Assembly (NCBI GenBank): GCA_021604865.1
Contig: BQJU01000054.1
Span: 1-47,532, forward strand
Length of the DNA stretch: 47,532 bases
Direction: 5' to 3'
Source: Saprospiraceae bacterium
GTDB lineage: Bacteria; Bacteroidota; Bacteroidia; Chitinophagales; Saprospiraceae
Position 1 is the stretch's first letter, and the number at the start of each line of letters is the position of its first letter. The notes under the pieces are model-generated. The model saw only the letters and a list, made by a program, of their open reading frames with translations. It ran no database searches and had not been told where the DNA came from. A program made the translations under genes and the position numbers. Positions 8,035 to 18,014 of the stretch are shown piece after piece.

Positions 8035-11000
8035 CTATATATTCTTCAAAAACTCTTTAGGCGTTTGCTGGTGAATCTTCTTGAAACATTTCGTAAAATA
8101 AGAATGGCTGTTAAAGCCTGCTTTATGAGCAACTTCATCAATATTGTATTTCATGGAGGAAAGGAGGGTTGTAGCTTTTCTTATTTTAACGGTCGTAATG
8201 TACTCTGAAGCGGAATGATTGGAAATTTGTTTGAGTTTTCTGTGAAGCTGGCTTCTGCTAAAGCCCATTTCCTTAGCTAAGAAATCAACTGTAAAATATT
8301 CATTTTCAATATTTTTTTCGATAATGGCATTTAGTTTATTCAGGAAATAGTTGTCCAGGTTTCCAATATCGATATGTTGATTTGTCATAAACTTCTGCGT
8401 ATAACTTTCCTGCAGTCTTTTGCGCTGAAGCAACAGGTTGTTTATTTGGGCCAGCAATACACTTTCATCAAAAGGTTTTGAAATATAAGCATCCGCACCT
8501 TTTTCAAGTCCTGTTGTGGTATTTTCAGCTGAAGATAAGGCGCTAAGTAAAATCACTGGAATATGGCTGGTTTCAATTTGCGATTTTACCTTTTGGCAGA
8601 ATTCAAAACCATCCATGGATGGCATCATAACATCTGCGATAATCAATTGAACATTTTGTGTTTCCAGGATTTCAAGACCTTGTATGCCATTTTCAGCAAA
8701 TAAAACAGAATAGTAACCTTTGAGAAAACCAATGAGGTATTTTCTTAGATCCTCATGATCTTCAACGACTAAGATCTTGATATTTTTATTGGCGACTTTA
8801 GATGGGAAATCTTCTTTTTCCTGGGACCCCCAGGAATTTATGTTTTTTACTGTTTGATGGCTTTCGTACAGGATTTTCTGCGCTTTTTGCTTAAGAGGGA
8901 TCCGCACAGAAAAACGGGTTCCTTCACCCGGAGTACTTTGTACTATGATTACGCCACGATGTAATAAGGTATAATCTTTGCAAAGGCTTAAACCGATACC
9001 AGTGCTATCTTCTCTGATTTTTTCCCTTTTTCCCTGTTCAAACCGATTGAAAATATTAGGCAGGTCGTCGCTATCAATACCCATGCCACTATCAGTTACC
9101 ATGATTTCAACAAAATCTTCGTTCTCCAATTTCCCAAAACTCAATTGATTAGAAAAGTAATTGTTGCTTTGGGCCCGATCACTCTCCTGAAGAGAAACCT
9201 CTATTTTGCCATTTGCAGGAGTATACTTAAAAGCATTCGACAACAGATTATATATAATTTTGTCCAATTTATCTTTATCTGTTTCTATTTTGCATTGCTC
9301 CATTTCATGAGTAAAAGAAAACGATATGTTTTTTGACTTAGCTTCTTCCGAAAAATTAAAAATTATTTCTTTTATAAAATCAACCAATTCAATTTTCGAA
9401 ATATTGAGTTTTACCTGACCTTCTTCAACCTTTCGAAGGTCCAGTATCTGGCTGATCAATTGAAGCAGCCTGTTTGTATTTCTTTTGACAATCTCCAGTT
9501 GATCGCGCTCCTCGAATGAAAAATTTTTCGATTTTAAGAGGTTTTTTATCGGCCAGTCAATTAAAGTTAGCGGAGTGCGAAATTCGTGAGATATGTTGGT
9601 AAAAAAGCGCAACTTCATTTCATTTAATTGTTCTTCGTGCTCATGCTTTATTTTTTCTATTAGCAGGGCTTTTTTTAGTTTCAATCGTTCTCGGTAGAAG
9701 CGAACAATTTGCATGATTATTATTAAGATAGCCAGGAGATAAAGTGCCAGGGCAATATTTGATTTATACCAAAATTGCTTAATCACAATAGGCAATCGGG
9801 CAGGGGTATCCTGCCATACTCCGTCGTTATTAGAGGCTCTGACTTCAAAAACGTATTCACCGGCAGGGATATTTACAAAATTTGCCGATCCGTGATTTCC
9901 ATCCTGAACCCATTGATCGACATAGTTGGTTAGCCTATATTCAAATCGATTTTTTTCGGGAAGCAGGAAATTATCTGCTGAAAAATTGAAACTGAGGGTG
10001 GTTTCTTCCGGATTCAGCACCAATTTGGCAAATTCATTGATACCGGTTTGTGTTGGAACAATTTCCCGGTTATTAACTTTGATATTATTTATAAAAACAT
10101 TGGGAGGCCTTTGGTTTATATTAATCTCCCTGGGCTCAAGTTGGGTAAATCCGTTTGTGCCGCCAAAATATAAATTGCTGTCCCTATCCTTAAAGATAGC
10201 GTTGGGATTAAACAGGTTGCCCTGAATGCCGTCAGTAATCACAAATCTTCTTGAACTTGTATCCCGGGTATTGTAAAGGATTAATCCATCATTTGATGTA
10301 ATCCAGATCTGATTATCCTGGCTTTCAATAATTCCATAAACATCTTTGCCTTTTAGCAAACCATTGATATCAAAAAAACTCAGCTCATCAGTATCCGGGT
10401 GATAAATATTAATGCCGTCTCCTCCGGTACCCATCCATATTTTACCATCAGATAACTCCGCTACAAAATAAAACGACTGGCTCCTGGTTTTACGGTTGTT
10501 TTCCCCATTCGTACTAAAATGTGCTGAATTGCCTGTGGGCAGATGAAACTTATAAATCCCATGCGTAGTGAGTGCCCATAAATTATCATATGAATCGAGC
10601 AGCAAAGACCTGATGTTGAGATCGTATAATTGTGAAAACGGGTATTCTTTTGATTTGAAGCTGATTCGTTTTGTTTGGTAATCATAAAAATTCACTCCAC
10701 CAAAATTTGTTCCTATCCACATCCCCGAATCCGAATCGCATAGCCCGTATGCCCCCAGTGCTGAAATATGTTTTCCGTCCTCCTCCCCTAATTCGAAATG
10801 GATAAAGTTCTCTTGATTTTTTGGCCGGTAATAAACACCTTTAAAGGCACAAGCTACCCAGAGGCCCCCATTCTTGTCGACACAAAGCTCTTTTATATTT
10901 ATGACCCCCTCATTTTCTAATGCTGAAATGTCCTTAAAATGCTTAGTCTTCAGGTCAAAACTATTTAATCCGCCCTGTTCTGTACCCACAAAAATCTCTC

Positions 11001-12075
11001 CGTCAGGCATTTGAGCAAAAGAACTGACCATATTATTAGATAAGGAGGCCGGTTCTCTAGAATACCTGTAATTATTAAATTTATTATCGGCATGGTGCAT
11101 ATAACTTACCCCTCCAGACCAGGTGCCAATCCAGATACCACCTTGTTCATCTTCGAAAATGTCATAGATAGAATTGTTGGGTATGCCTTCATAATCCGTA
11201 TGATTAAAATGGATTAGCTTCGTACCCACACTTAGAAATAGCCCGTGATAGGAACCAATCCAGGTTTGCCCACGTGTATCTCTCCAGATTTTGCGGATAC
11301 TGGCTGATTTAATGTCAAACTTAGGGTTTGAAGGATAACTAAAATGGACCCTCAGATTCCCTTCCATATCATAAAGCCGGGCGCCATGAGTTTCATAGCC
11401 CACCCAAATTTCGCTGTCATTGGCGTAAATTGTGCGCGCTTCTGAGCCCGGACCCTCCACCTTTTTTACCACTTTATTTTCATCCGGAATGACCAAATAG
11501 ACAGAACCATCCAGTGTTCCCAGCCACATTTGGTTTGCCTTGTCCCTGTAGAGCAGTCGTGGAGGTTTGTCCAGCCCTTCCGTAATTCTTATCAGCTGCT
11601 TTTTCCCTTCATCCAGATAACCAAAGAAATCTTCATCGGCAATCCACAGCTTTCCATCCCTATCGAGTTCGATAGAAAACAGGGTATTATTGGCAGGTTC
11701 TCCATTTTCATAGTTGTAAACCACGCGTTCGAATTGTTGCAAGCTGTGGTTAAACAAACACAGTCCTTCTTCCGAACTGACCCAGATGTTATTTTGCTTG
11801 TCAATGGCCAATGAAGTGATAATATTACTCGGAAGGCCATTAACTTCTCCTGGCTTATGCGTGAAGCGTACGATTTCCTTCGAATCGTACCTGATCACTC
11901 CATCAAAGCTGCCCATCCAAATATATCCGAAGATATCCTGCTCAAATGAACGAACGGCCTGAAAACTATAGCCTCCTGGCGGGGATACTCTTCGAAGAAT
12001 AATATCATTGGTTTGGGAGTACAGACAAAACGTACTAAAGCAAAATATTAACCAAATTAGATAATTCAGTTTCAT
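8035..12075 (-). CDS. Hybrid two-component system sensor-regulator (HTCS)
   Basis: A 1346-residue one-protein signalling system typical of PULs. In order: signal peptide (1-20); periplasmic propeller repeats of the WIG/G type (about 45-650) that bind an oligosaccharide; Y_Y_Y domain (about 700-765); membrane helix (about 773-791); histidine kinase with phospho-acceptor His830 in NISHEFRTPL, N box (943-952), G boxes DSGMGI (995-1000) and TGIGLS (1025-1030); receiver with Asp1148 (ADVMMP) and Lys1200 (SKP); C-terminal AraC DNA-binding domain (about 1245-1346). All key residues are intact. It is divergent from susC, with 646 bp between them, and is the likely activator of the susC promoter. Confidence 0.97.
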   Translation of the reverse strand: MKLNYLIWLIFCFSTFCLYSQTNDIILRRVSPPGGYSFQAVRSFEQDIFGYIWMGSFDGVIRYDSKEIVRFTHKPGEVNGLPSNIITSLAIDKQNNIWVSSEEGLCLFNHSLQQFERVVYNYENGEPANNTLFSIELDRDGKLWIADEDFFGYLDEGKKQLIRITEGLDKPPRLLYRDKANQMWLGTLDGSVYLVIPDENKVVKKVEGPGSEARTIYANDSEIWVGYETHGARLYDMEGNLRVHFSYPSNPKFDIKSASIRKIWRDTRGQTWIGSYHGLFLSVGTKLIHFNHTDYEGIPNNSIYDIFEDEQGGIWIGTWSGGVSYMHHADNKFNNYRYSREPASLSNNMVSSFAQMPDGEIFVGTEQGGLNSFDLKTKHFKDISALENEGVINIKELCVDKNGGLWVACAFKGVYYRPKNQENFIHFELGEEDGKHISALGAYGLCDSDSGMWIGTNFGGVNFYDYQTKRISFKSKEYPFSQLYDLNIRSLLLDSYDNLWALTTHGIYKFHLPTGNSAHFSTNGENNRKTRSQSFYFVAELSDGKIWMGTGGDGINIYHPDTDELSFFDINGLLKGKDVYGIIESQDNQIWITSNDGLILYNTRDTSSRRFVITDGIQGNLFNPNAIFKDRDSNLYFGGTNGFTQLEPREININQRPPNVFINNIKVNNREIVPTQTGINEFAKLVLNPEETTLSFNFSADNFLLPEKNRFEYRLTNYVDQWVQDGNHGSANFVNIPAGEYVFEVRASNNDGVWQDTPARLPIVIKQFWYKSNIALALYLLAILIIIMQIVRFYRERLKLKKALLIEKIKHEHEEQLNEMKLRFFTNISHEFRTPLTLIDWPIKNLLKSKNFSFEERDQLEIVKRNTNRLLQLISQILDLRKVEEGQVKLNISKIELVDFIKEIIFNFSEEAKSKNISFSFTHEMEQCKIETDKDKLDKIIYNLLSNAFKYTPANGKIEVSLQESDRAQSNNYFSNQLSFGKLENEDFVEIMVTDSGMGIDSDDLPNIFNRFEQGKREKIREDSTGIGLSLCKDYTLLHRGVIIVQSTPGEGTRFSVRIPLKQKAQKILYESHQTVKNINSWGSQEKEDFPSKVANKNIKILVVEDHEDLRKYLIGFLKGYYSVLFAENGIQGLEILETQNVQLIIADVMMPSMDGFEFCQKVKSQIETSHIPVILLSALSSAENTTTGLEKGADAYISKPFDESVLLAQINNLLLQRKRLQESYTQKFMTNQHIDIGNLDNYFLNKLNAIIEKNIENEYFTVDFLAKEMGFSRSQLHRKLKQISNHSASEYITTVKIRKATTLLSSMKYNIDEVAHKAGFNSHSYFTKCFKKIHQQTPKEFLKNI

Positions 12076-12250
12076 GGAAACATGGTTTGGTTAGCATAAT
12101 CCGCACTAATGAAGCGCCCCCAATTAGTGTTTTAGAGCAGCATTTTAAGAAGCGTTTTCTCGTGGCTTGCGAAAGAAAATCACTTTTTCAAACACCTTAT
12201 TTTCTATCCTAAAGGAACTCCAATTCAATATGATACTCTAAAATACGAAC

Positions 12251-12258
12251 CAAAGGTA
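12251..12258 (-). promoter_or_regulatory. Weak candidate -7 box for the HTCS gene
   Basis: The minus strand reads TACCTTTG, matching TAnnTTTG about 176 bases before the HTCS start. No TTTG is seen at the expected -33 distance. Low-confidence match by eye. Confidence 0.25.
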
Positions 12259-12294
12259 CAATTTTATCCTGTTGCCAGGGTCTGAATCGGTCTT

Positions 12295-12325
12295 TTTGCC
12301 ACCATTTTAGAGGGCTTTATTTTTG
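12295..12325 (+). promoter_or_regulatory. Consensus Bacteroidota promoter upstream of susC
   Basis: TTTG at 12295-12298, a 19-base spacer, then TATTTTTG at 12318-12325 match the TTTG-N19-TAnnTTTG housekeeping promoter of Bacteroidota. It faces susC. The predicted start near 12332 would give a leader of about 390 bases. This is the best full match in the control region, though another promoter closer to susC may exist. Confidence 0.55.
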
Positions 12326-12339
12326 TGCTCTAATACGTA

Positions 12340-12397
12340 TGTTGCAATTAAGCAACATAAGTCAAATCGTGCAACAATTATTCAAAAAAATGCAACA
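12340..12397. promoter_or_regulatory. Cluster of GCAACA half-sites, candidate regulator operator
   Basis: TGTTGC (12340-12345) and GCAACA (12352-12357) form an inverted repeat with 8-bp arms TATGTTGC/GCAACATA. Two further direct copies of GCAACA follow at 12371 and 12392, spaced 19 and 21 bases apart, about two helical turns. A further TGTTGC lies at 12270. Spacing of this kind suits a dimeric AraC-type DNA-binding domain such as that of the adjacent HTCS. The sites lie just downstream of the candidate promoter at 12295-12325. Confidence 0.5.
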
Positions 12398-12721
12398 ATG
12401 CCACTATTTCTCTTTCTGCATTCTTTCTAAGTTTACCAAGCATTAGGGAATTTCCCAGTCCATAAGAACAGCTATGTCGCTAACTTGAGTTGATATAAAT
12501 TACAGCAAAATATTGACTCCATCAGGTTTGTCTTGCGACTCGATTTGTGGCCTAGGGAATTCAATCTCCATGTTAAGTGGTCCGTGTACAGGGCCAATAT
12601 TGCCGCTCCTCTGAGAATGCTAAAAGCGCAGTAGTGTAGTGTATGGAATATCGTCCAAAATATGATTTTCGCTGCTTGACTGTGCAATTTGTTATACTCA
12701 CTATTAAATCCATTTTGAATT
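12398..12721 (+). other. Long leader or unassigned control region before susC
   Basis: About 320 bases without a supportable gene. If the promoter at 12295-12325 is the real one, this is an untranslated leader. I see no recognisable riboswitch. A minus-strand open frame at 12472-12786 overlaps the susC start and has no features of a real gene. Confidence 0.5.
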
Positions 12722-15700
12722 ATGAAAAAAGTCAACAGAAAGTCACGCGGGCAGTCGAAAAATGTGCCCTTGCTAAAGATTTTCAACTTTACGAAGAATG
12801 TTCTTTTGTTGATTCTCTTCAGTGGGATTCAATTATTAGCAACTGAAGATTTTTCTTCTATGGAATTTTCCGAGGAGATTGTCATTACAGGTGAGGTAAA
12901 ATCCGCCGATGGTGAGCCGCTTGTCGGGGTGAATATTCTCGTTAAAGATACTGGTAATGGTACAATTACCGATCTGGATGGCAAATACCAACTCACTGCT
13001 CCGGATGATTCGAAGACGCTGGTATTTTCGTACACTGGGTATACCTCAATCGAAGAACCCATTAACGGTCGAACGGTCATTAATGTCACGCTGCAGGAGG
13101 GTGTTGGCCTGAATGAAGTAGTGGTGGTTGGATATGGAACAGCAAAAAAGGAAACCTTAACCGGATCCGTTGAACAGGTAAAAGCGGAAGCCTTTGAAGA
13201 TTTGGCAGTAGGTAGCCCGGCATTAGCCCTTCAGGGTAGAACGCCCGGATTGGTGGTTACCCGAACTTCATCCAGACCGGGGAATGAGGGAATAAATATT
13301 CTCATTCGAGGTGCCTCTTCTATCAATGGAATTGACCCCCTCATTATCATAGATGGGATTCCGGCCATCAATGCACAATCCTTTTATGATATGAACCCAA
13401 ATGACGTTGAAAGTGTAAGTGTGCTAAAAGGTGGATCTGCCTCCGTTTATGGTGCTCGTGCAGCCGGTGGTGTTATTTTGGTGACCACTAAAAAAGGTAG
13501 AGGAGCAGTTAAAGTTGAATTGAGTACGGTACATCGTATAGGAACGATAGGCATTCGTCCACCATCACCAACAATGACCCAATATGGAGAACTGTTTCTG
13601 CATGCAGTTGATCAGGATATTGCTACCGCAAAACCTCCCCGCTATTTCTTTTGGTCTGACCGTGAAACCGTACAAAGAATAGCTAATGGAGAAGAAGGGT
13701 ATTATGATTTACCCATTAACGGAAGAATATGGCTGGCTAATGGGAACCGATTTGATGAAATGTTTGGCAATTCATACTCCAGCCAACATAATGTCAGTGT
13801 ATCCGGAGGAGATGAATCCAGCAATTTCCGTATTTCTGCCGGTTATGATCAAAATGTTGGTGGATTAAAAGTGGCTGATGATATTGCCGATCGATATAAT
13901 TTCGCGTTAAATTATAAAAATAATATAAGTGATAGGCTAAGTATCAGTACCAATATGTCCTATTTTCAAAATAACTATTCAGGACCTCAGGATGGTTTAG
14001 CCAGAGATGCGGCTACTTATGATGCTCCACTATTCCCTACCTATAACCCACAAGGACAATATTACTCTGTTTTTGGAGGGGTGGATATTAAAGGTGAGAG
14101 AAATGCAATAGGAGAAGTTAAAGATGGAGGCCGCATAACAAATATAACTGAGCAAGTCAGAATTTCCGGACTGGTTACTTATAAATTGACAGAACATTTA
14201 GACGTCAGCGGTTCTTATGCTTTTAGTCAGGAAAATAACGATAATCAAAGATATCAGGTAGATGTACCCCTATATAGTTGGGACGGAGATTATGCTACAA
14301 CAATTAATCCGACAACCTTCATTGAAGAAGGAGCAGGACAGATAACGTATAATAACTATAAAGCGGCTTTGAATTATGCGAATAATTTTGGAAATCATAA
14401 TATTTCAGGGCTCTTAGCAATTGAAGCAGAAAAAAATGAAAGCAGCAGCCTTGTCGCCAGAAGAAATGGATTTGTTGATTATGGCGTTTATGATTTAAGT
14501 TTAGGAGCCACTGATCAATTGGTAACCACAGGCTCAACTGGTAACACCTGGGGCTTTTATGGTTTTATCGGCCGTTTAAATTATGATTATAAAGGAAAGT
14601 ACCTATTGGAAATACAAGGACGGCGAGATGGTTCCTCCAGATTTGCAGAAGGAGCCAAATGGTCTACTTATGGTAGTATTTCAGGTGGCTGGGTTATCAG
14701 CGCTGAAGATTTTCTTTTGAACAACAACGCGATCACCTTCTTAAAATTAAGAGGTGGTTATGGGGAATTGGGAAGTACTTCAGGTATTGGCAACTTCGGA
14801 TATTTATCAACCGTTGGTTTTGGAAATACCGTTTTTGGTCAAACCAATGCAGCATTACAGCAAACTTCGCGGGCCAGTAGTTTATTTAGTAGTACAACAA
14901 CCTGGGAACGAATTAAAAATACAGAAATAGGTGTTGACTTTTCTCTCTTTAATTACAAGGTGTTCGGTTCGGTAGACCTTTTCCAGAAAAACAATGTTGG
15001 AATGCTTGTTAGAGGGATTACCCCCTCTGTTCTTGGTACGCAAACACCATTTACCAACATTGGAACTCTAGAAACCAAAGGATGGGAAGTAGTTTTAGGT
15101 TGGAGAGGTAAAGTTGGTAATTTTGATATATCTGTTAGCGCAAATATGAGTGATACCAGAAACGAAATTACTAAATATGACGGGGCCCAAACTATTTTTG
15201 AGAACCTCAATGATGCAGAACTCGGTCGTAACATTTTAGGTAAACCAATTAACTCTTTCTATTTGTGGGAAACGGATGGTTATTTTGATTCCGAAGCTGA
15301 AGTTGCTGCCTATTATGAAAGCCTCACTCCAGGAGGGATATTGCCTTCACAGACTTCAAATGATGCTTTACGAGCAGGAGATATGAAAGTCGTAGATTCA
15401 AATGGAGATGGGATTCTTAATAATGAAGATTTGACTTACCAGGGAGATGCTGCCCCCCATTACGTATATGGATTAAATTTAGATGTAAAATTCAAGAACT
15501 TTGATGTAAGCGCATTTTTCCAGGGCGTTCTCAATCAGAATATTTATAGAACGGGCTATTTCGCACAACCCTTTCAAGCAGAATGGCAGAACCAATCCAG
15601 TACTTGGTTAGGAAGAACATGGACCGAAGATAACCGTGATGCGGAGTTCCCCAGGTTGTCTACTCAACGTGGAATATCGGCCTGGAACTACCGAAGTAAA

Positions 15701-15943
15701 GATCACATCTTACAAAACAACAGATATTTCAGGTTAAAATCGATTGTTATCGGGTATAACTTTAGAGGATTAAAAATTGGTAATAAGTCAATTGATAATG
15801 TACGAGTTTACTTTTCAGGAAATGATTTGTTTGAGTTTACTAGTGTGAAAGACGGTTATGATCCGGAATTTCAAGCTAGTACAAATAACAGTGCATATCC
15901 CTTTATGCGTACCTGGGCATTTGGTTTAAAAGTATCGATTTAA
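12722..15943 (+). CDS. SusC-like TonB-dependent outer-membrane transporter
   Basis: A 1073-residue glycan importer. After a long N-terminal signal (hydrophobic 27-40) there is a carboxypeptidase-regulatory-like domain (about 55-127, GEVKSADGEPLVGVNILVKD), the TonB-box-like string EVVVVGYGT (132-140), the plug with LIRGASSINGIDPLIIIDGIP and GSASVYGARAAGGVILVTTKKG, and a beta-barrel of about 800 residues ending in SI after an aromatic-rich last strand. With SusD it forms the pedal-bin complex that moves oligosaccharides to the periplasm using TonB energy. The start at 12722 gives a somewhat long n-region, but no better Met is visible before the hydrophobic stretch. It is 30 bp from susD and is preceded by the HTCS control region. 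Confidence 0.96.
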   Translation: MKKVNRKSRGQSKNVPLLKIFNFTKNVLLLILFSGIQLLATEDFSSMEFSEEIVITGEVKSADGEPLVGVNILVKDTGNGTITDLDGKYQLTAPDDSKTLVFSYTGYTSIEEPINGRTVINVTLQEGVGLNEVVVVGYGTAKKETLTGSVEQVKAEAFEDLAVGSPALALQGRTPGLVVTRTSSRPGNEGINILIRGASSINGIDPLIIIDGIPAINAQSFYDMNPNDVESVSVLKGGSASVYGARAAGGVILVTTKKGRGAVKVELSTVHRIGTIGIRPPSPTMTQYGELFLHAVDQDIATAKPPRYFFWSDRETVQRIANGEEGYYDLPINGRIWLANGNRFDEMFGNSYSSQHNVSVSGGDESSNFRISAGYDQNVGGLKVADDIADRYNFALNYKNNISDRLSISTNMSYFQNNYSGPQDGLARDAATYDAPLFPTYNPQGQYYSVFGGVDIKGERNAIGEVKDGGRITNITEQVRISGLVTYKLTEHLDVSGSYAFSQENNDNQRYQVDVPLYSWDGDYATTINPTTFIEEGAGQITYNNYKAALNYANNFGNHNISGLLAIEAEKNESSSLVARRNGFVDYGVYDLSLGATDQLVTTGSTGNTWGFYGFIGRLNYDYKGKYLLEIQGRRDGSSRFAEGAKWSTYGSISGGWVISAEDFLLNNNAITFLKLRGGYGELGSTSGIGNFGYLSTVGFGNTVFGQTNAALQQTSRASSLFSSTTTWERIKNTEIGVDFSLFNYKVFGSVDLFQKNNVGMLVRGITPSVLGTQTPFTNIGTLETKGWEVVLGWRGKVGNFDISVSANMSDTRNEITKYDGAQTIFENLNDAELGRNILGKPINSFYLWETDGYFDSEAEVAAYYESLTPGGILPSQTSNDALRAGDMKVVDSNGDGILNNEDLTYQGDAAPHYVYGLNLDVKFKNFDVSAFFQGVLNQNIYRTGYFAQPFQAEWQNQSSTWLGRTWTEDNRDAEFPRLSTQRGISAWNYRSKDHILQNNRYFRLKSIVIGYNFRGLKIGNKSIDNVRVYFSGNDLFEFTSVKDGYDPEFQASTNNSAYPFMRTWAFGLKVSI

Positions 15944-15973
15944 GAGATTTAGTGATAAAAAAATTATATTCAA

Positions 15974-17755
15974 ATGAAAAATATATTAAACATCATATTA
16001 TCATTCGTGATGCTATCTTTTGTAGCTTGTAAGGATGACTTTATAGATTTAACACCACCTGCTTCGATTACAGACGATGTATATTATACGGAGGCTGAGC
16101 ACTTTTTAACAGGTTCTAACAGGTTTTACACTAATTTGATTGGATGGACCGACCAGGGTGTATATTCAGATCACGGTTCCGATTTGGTTGGGTATACTGA
16201 AGCCGGTGGCATGCAAGATTATTCAAGAGGAGACACCCAGGCACCAGAATCTGATGTTGATTATGATGATGCTTACCAGGCCATTAGAGACATGAACCTC
16301 TTATTAGCCCGAGCTCAGAATTATGAAGGCAATGAAATAGGTCAGTACGTGGCAGCTACTTACTTCCACAGAGCTTACCAGTATTGGTTTTTAGTACAAA
16401 AATTTGGAGGGGTCACCTTAGTTTTACAACCCTTGGATGTTGGTTCTGAAGAATTAAATGCACCGCGTAATAGCAGATACGAAGTTGTTGCTCAAATTTT
16501 AAATGATCTGGATGCTGCAATAGCTGGGTTACCTAATGAAGCGGATATCGCTTCTGGTGATAAAGGAAAAATCAGTAAAGAGGCCGCCATGGCACTTAAG
16601 GCTGAAGTTTTATTACACGAAGCGACCTGGATGAAATATGTAGGCACCAGCACTGATGGAGATGGCTCATCTACCGGTGCTGGTAGCAAGGGATTTAGCG
16701 AGTCCAACATAACCCCCTATCTTCAAGAAGTTGTCACTTTAACAAAATCTATTATGGATGGAGGCACTTTTGAACTATGGGATTACAACAATCAACTTGA
16801 TAATTTAAGCTCCAATTTTCTATTTAACCTGGAAGATGGTGGATCCAACCCGGCAGGATTGGACAAAGCAACTAATAAAGAGTTTATTTTCTATGGTAAA
16901 TATGATTTTATTTTCAGACAAGCTGGAACACTAGTCAGTCACGTTTATGAAGGCAGGTTAAAGCCTAGTAGAAAAATGATGGATATGTTTCTGTGTACAG
17001 ATGGCTTGCCTATCGATCAATCTCAATTATTCAAAGGGTATGCTGAAACACAAGATGAATATCAGGAAAGAGATTACAGAATGAGAGCTTATTTTACCTA
17101 TCATCAAACTCTTGGCGAAATACCTCAAACCGGAGATGTCCTATTAGATGGAACAAATAACTTTGGGTACTTCAATTCAAAGTTTATGAGTTGGAATTGG
17201 GGAGCAGCTAATGCATATAGGGCAACAAAAACTGAAAGCTATGACATGCCATTTATTCGTTTGGCAGAAGTGTATTTATGGTATGCTGAAGCTTTGTATG
17301 AATTAAATGGAAGTCTGACTGATGCTGAAATGGATGAATCCATTAATCTAGTTAAAGCCAGAGCTGGATTACCATCTATTAGCAATGCTTTTTTAGCGGC
17401 TAATAACCTGGACCTATTAACAGAAATTAGAAGAGAGCGTACCATTGAGCTTTACGCAGAAAGCTCCACAAGGTTTACTGATTTAAGACGATGGGGTATC
17501 GCAGAGGAAGAATTAGGTCAAACTATCTATGGTGCTGTGATAGAAGGGACTGCGTATGAAAACAATATTGATTTATATGATCCTTCTAAATATGGTTTCC
17601 CCGAAGAGACCACTACAACAGGAGTTGGTCAGAGAAGATGTGTGGTAGTGCAACCTTCATCCACCCGCAACTTTGCCAGACACCATTATTTATTTCCTCT
17701 ACCAACATCTCAAACCAGTTTGAATTCTAGTTTATTACAAAATCCAGGCTATTAA
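15974..17755 (+). CDS. SusD-like surface glycan-binding lipoprotein
   Basis: A 593-residue SusD/RagB protein that lids the SusC barrel. The signal peptide ends with lipobox SFVAC (Cys19), and the following KDD resembles the Bacteroidota surface-export signal. The helical TPR-like body includes YFHRAYQYWFLVQKFGGVTLV and the C-terminal family region with RRERTIELYAESSTRFTDLRRW. Length and order are typical. It is translated from the susC transcript. Confidence 0.96.
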   Translation: MKNILNIILSFVMLSFVACKDDFIDLTPPASITDDVYYTEAEHFLTGSNRFYTNLIGWTDQGVYSDHGSDLVGYTEAGGMQDYSRGDTQAPESDVDYDDAYQAIRDMNLLLARAQNYEGNEIGQYVAATYFHRAYQYWFLVQKFGGVTLVLQPLDVGSEELNAPRNSRYEVVAQILNDLDAAIAGLPNEADIASGDKGKISKEAAMALKAEVLLHEATWMKYVGTSTDGDGSSTGAGSKGFSESNITPYLQEVVTLTKSIMDGGTFELWDYNNQLDNLSSNFLFNLEDGGSNPAGLDKATNKEFIFYGKYDFIFRQAGTLVSHVYEGRLKPSRKMMDMFLCTDGLPIDQSQLFKGYAETQDEYQERDYRMRAYFTYHQTLGEIPQTGDVLLDGTNNFGYFNSKFMSWNWGAANAYRATKTESYDMPFIRLAEVYLWYAEALYELNGSLTDAEMDESINLVKARAGLPSISNAFLAANNLDLLTEIRRERTIELYAESSTRFTDLRRWGIAEEELGQTIYGAVIEGTAYENNIDLYDPSKYGFPEETTTTGVGQRRCVVVQPSSTRNFARHHYLFPLPTSQTSLNSSLLQNPGY

Positions 17756-17760
17756 GTACC

Positions 17761-17836
17761 TGTTTGGAGGTCATCCTTACGCTTGAGCTGAAGCGTAGGA
17801 GCACGGGCCAAAAGCGACCTCCAAACAAGCACTAAC
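17761..17836. repeat. Nested hairpin element after susD
   Basis: Outer arms TGTTTGGAGGTC (17761-17772) and its exact complement (17816-17827) enclose a second hairpin, TACGCTT-GAGCTG-AAGCGTA (17778-17797). The right part, 17808-17836, is identical to 114-142. It starts 5 bases after the SusD stop, so it could attenuate transcription or protect the 3' end of the susCD message; it also looks like a dispersed repeat. Confidence 0.65.
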
Positions 17837-17900
17837 TTATAAAATTTTAATAGCCTGTTATCAAACTAGTATTCATCCACGATGGTGAAGGAGAGGAAAG

Positions 17901-17932
17901 GGTTAAGGGGGAGAATTTTCACCTCCTTAACC
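17901..17932 (+). terminator. Possible hairpin between susD and the isomerase gene
   Basis: GGTTAAGG (17901-17908) and CCTTAACC (17925-17932) form a perfect 8-bp stem with a partly paired interior. No strong T run follows, so it is not a textbook terminator. Together with the nested hairpin before it, it may reduce read-through from susCD into the enzyme genes. Confidence 0.35.
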
Positions 17933-18014
17933 TGCCTTACCTTTTGGAGAATATTTCGGGCTTTTTCAGGATGCAAACCAATTCTCCTTTAGTATAAAAA
18001 TTACCGCACGACTT

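Noticed and set aside
12670-12700. Sigma70-like TTGACT...TATACT promoter before susC
   Set aside because: The spacer is only about 11 bases and Bacteroidota use a different consensus.
12472-12786. 104-residue minus-strand frame in the susC upstream region
   Set aside because: It overlaps the susC start, has no recognisable domain and no sensible promoter.
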